Assembly: GCA_910579935.1 (NCBI GenBank)
Contig: CAJTVQ010000011.1
Coordinates: forward strand, 33,549-97,548
From: an uncultured Lachnospiraceae bacterium
GTDB taxonomy: Bacteria; Bacillota; Clostridia; Lachnospirales; Lachnospiraceae
DNA length: 64,000 nt
Direction of reading: 5' to 3'
The translations under genes were made by a program, and so were the position numbers. The notes under the pieces were generated by a model. It was given only the letters and a program-made list of their open reading frames with translations. It ran no database searches and was not told the origin of the DNA. Every line of letters starts with the position of its first letter. The first letter of the stretch is position 1. Shown piece after piece: positions 63,750-64,000 of this stretch.

Positions 63750-63950
63750 GGAAAATTTTCCTGCTAAATATTTATTCGGAGAAAACAGAATACCGGGAAA
63801 AGTTATCATGACTTTTTGCGCAAAGGTATCTGCATCCGGGCAGTCGGATATCTGCCTTTTATGAAAAAGTTATCCCGACCTTTTTTGAGCAAAAGCCCGT
63901 AGTTATCCGCTTTTCCGGAAATAGTCGGGATAATCAAAAAGTCGGGATAA
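63750..63950. repeat. Cluster of TTATCCCGAC/GTCGGGATAA-type repeats
   Basis: TTATCCCGAC at 63870-63879 and GTCGGGATAA at 63924-63933 and 63941-63950, most next to runs of five or more A or T. Related versions are GTTATCATGAC near 63800 and AAAAAGTCAGGAAAA near 63750. There is no gene in this 200-bp stretch. They may be protein-binding iterons or recombination sites. Confidence 0.55.
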
Positions 63951-63976
63951 TTTCTAAGGAAAGAACCGGAGGTGGG

Positions 63977-64000
63977 TTGAATAAGAGGGCAATCTTTTTT
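63977..64000 (+). CDS. Possible start of a gene running off the window
   Basis: GGAGG (63968-63972) precedes TTG 63977, which opens MNKRAIFF up to the window edge. Too short to identify, and the spacing is a little tight. Confidence 0.25.

Overview
The window is the replication-origin region of a Gram-positive Clostridia chromosome, most likely a member of the Lachnospiraceae. The reasons are the gene order gyrA-gyrB-recF-yaaA-dnaN-dnaA | rpmH-rnpA-yidD-yidC-jag-mnmE-mnmG-rsmG-parA-parB, low to moderate GC, Gram-positive ribosome-binding sites, [FeFe]-hydrogenase maturases, and Firmicutes-restricted families such as DUF4446 and (probably) DUF3881. Species cannot be fixed from the sequence. 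Most genes left of about 41.2 kb are on the minus strand and most genes right of about 41.8 kb are on the plus strand, so both arms are transcribed away from oriC. The main exceptions on the left arm are hydEGF, the AraC/MATE block and nagBA.

Left arm, 1-41 kb. First come the hydE(partial)-hydG-hydF maturation genes, then a LacI-controlled sugar ABC importer operon without an ATPase (lacI, binding protein, two permeases) with a clear promoter and operators. A PrsA-like foldase, a flotillin and a cytidylate-kinase-like protein follow. From 12.8 to 23.7 kb there is a scarred metabolic region. Intact genes (AraC regulator, nagB, nagA, phosphoglucomutase, CPA2 antiporter) alternate with broken ones: an AraC gene with an internal deletion, a truncated MATE transporter, an IS1182-type element whose end seems to supply the stop codon of nagA, a histidine-kinase/solute-binding-protein chimera, a GH94 phosphorylase remnant and an AAA-ATPase remnant. 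The surviving genes fit amino-sugar or chitobiose use. Next are YbaK, an S1-domain protein, a glycogen debranching-type enzyme, a GGDEF protein, and an Agr-type GHKL kinase/LytTR regulator pair directly behind the gyrA terminator.

Origin and right arm, 39-58 kb. DnaA-box-like 9-mers lie on both sides of dnaA, which suggests a bipartite oriC. rpmH has a strong promoter and is followed by a terminator hairpin before rnpA. After the tRNA-modification genes there is a DegS/DegU-like two-component pair, two perfect parS palindromes, parA/parB, DUF4446, an HD-GYP protein, serS, a DUF3881-type protein and a lipoprotein.

Accessory end, 58-64 kb. A tRNA-Arg(CCT) gene and a truncated tandem copy mark the edge of a mosaic of visibly more GC-rich conjugative-element fragments (RecD2-like piece, deleted replication-initiator gene, intact DnaC-like ATPase, tnpW start, relaxase with an amber stop). 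These are interleaved with three minus-strand genes (FlxA-like, DUF6033-like, M56/BlaR1-like protease). The least described material in the window is that three-gene block and its truncation points, the TTATCCCGAC-type repeats at the far right end, and the two-component system placed behind the gyrA terminator.
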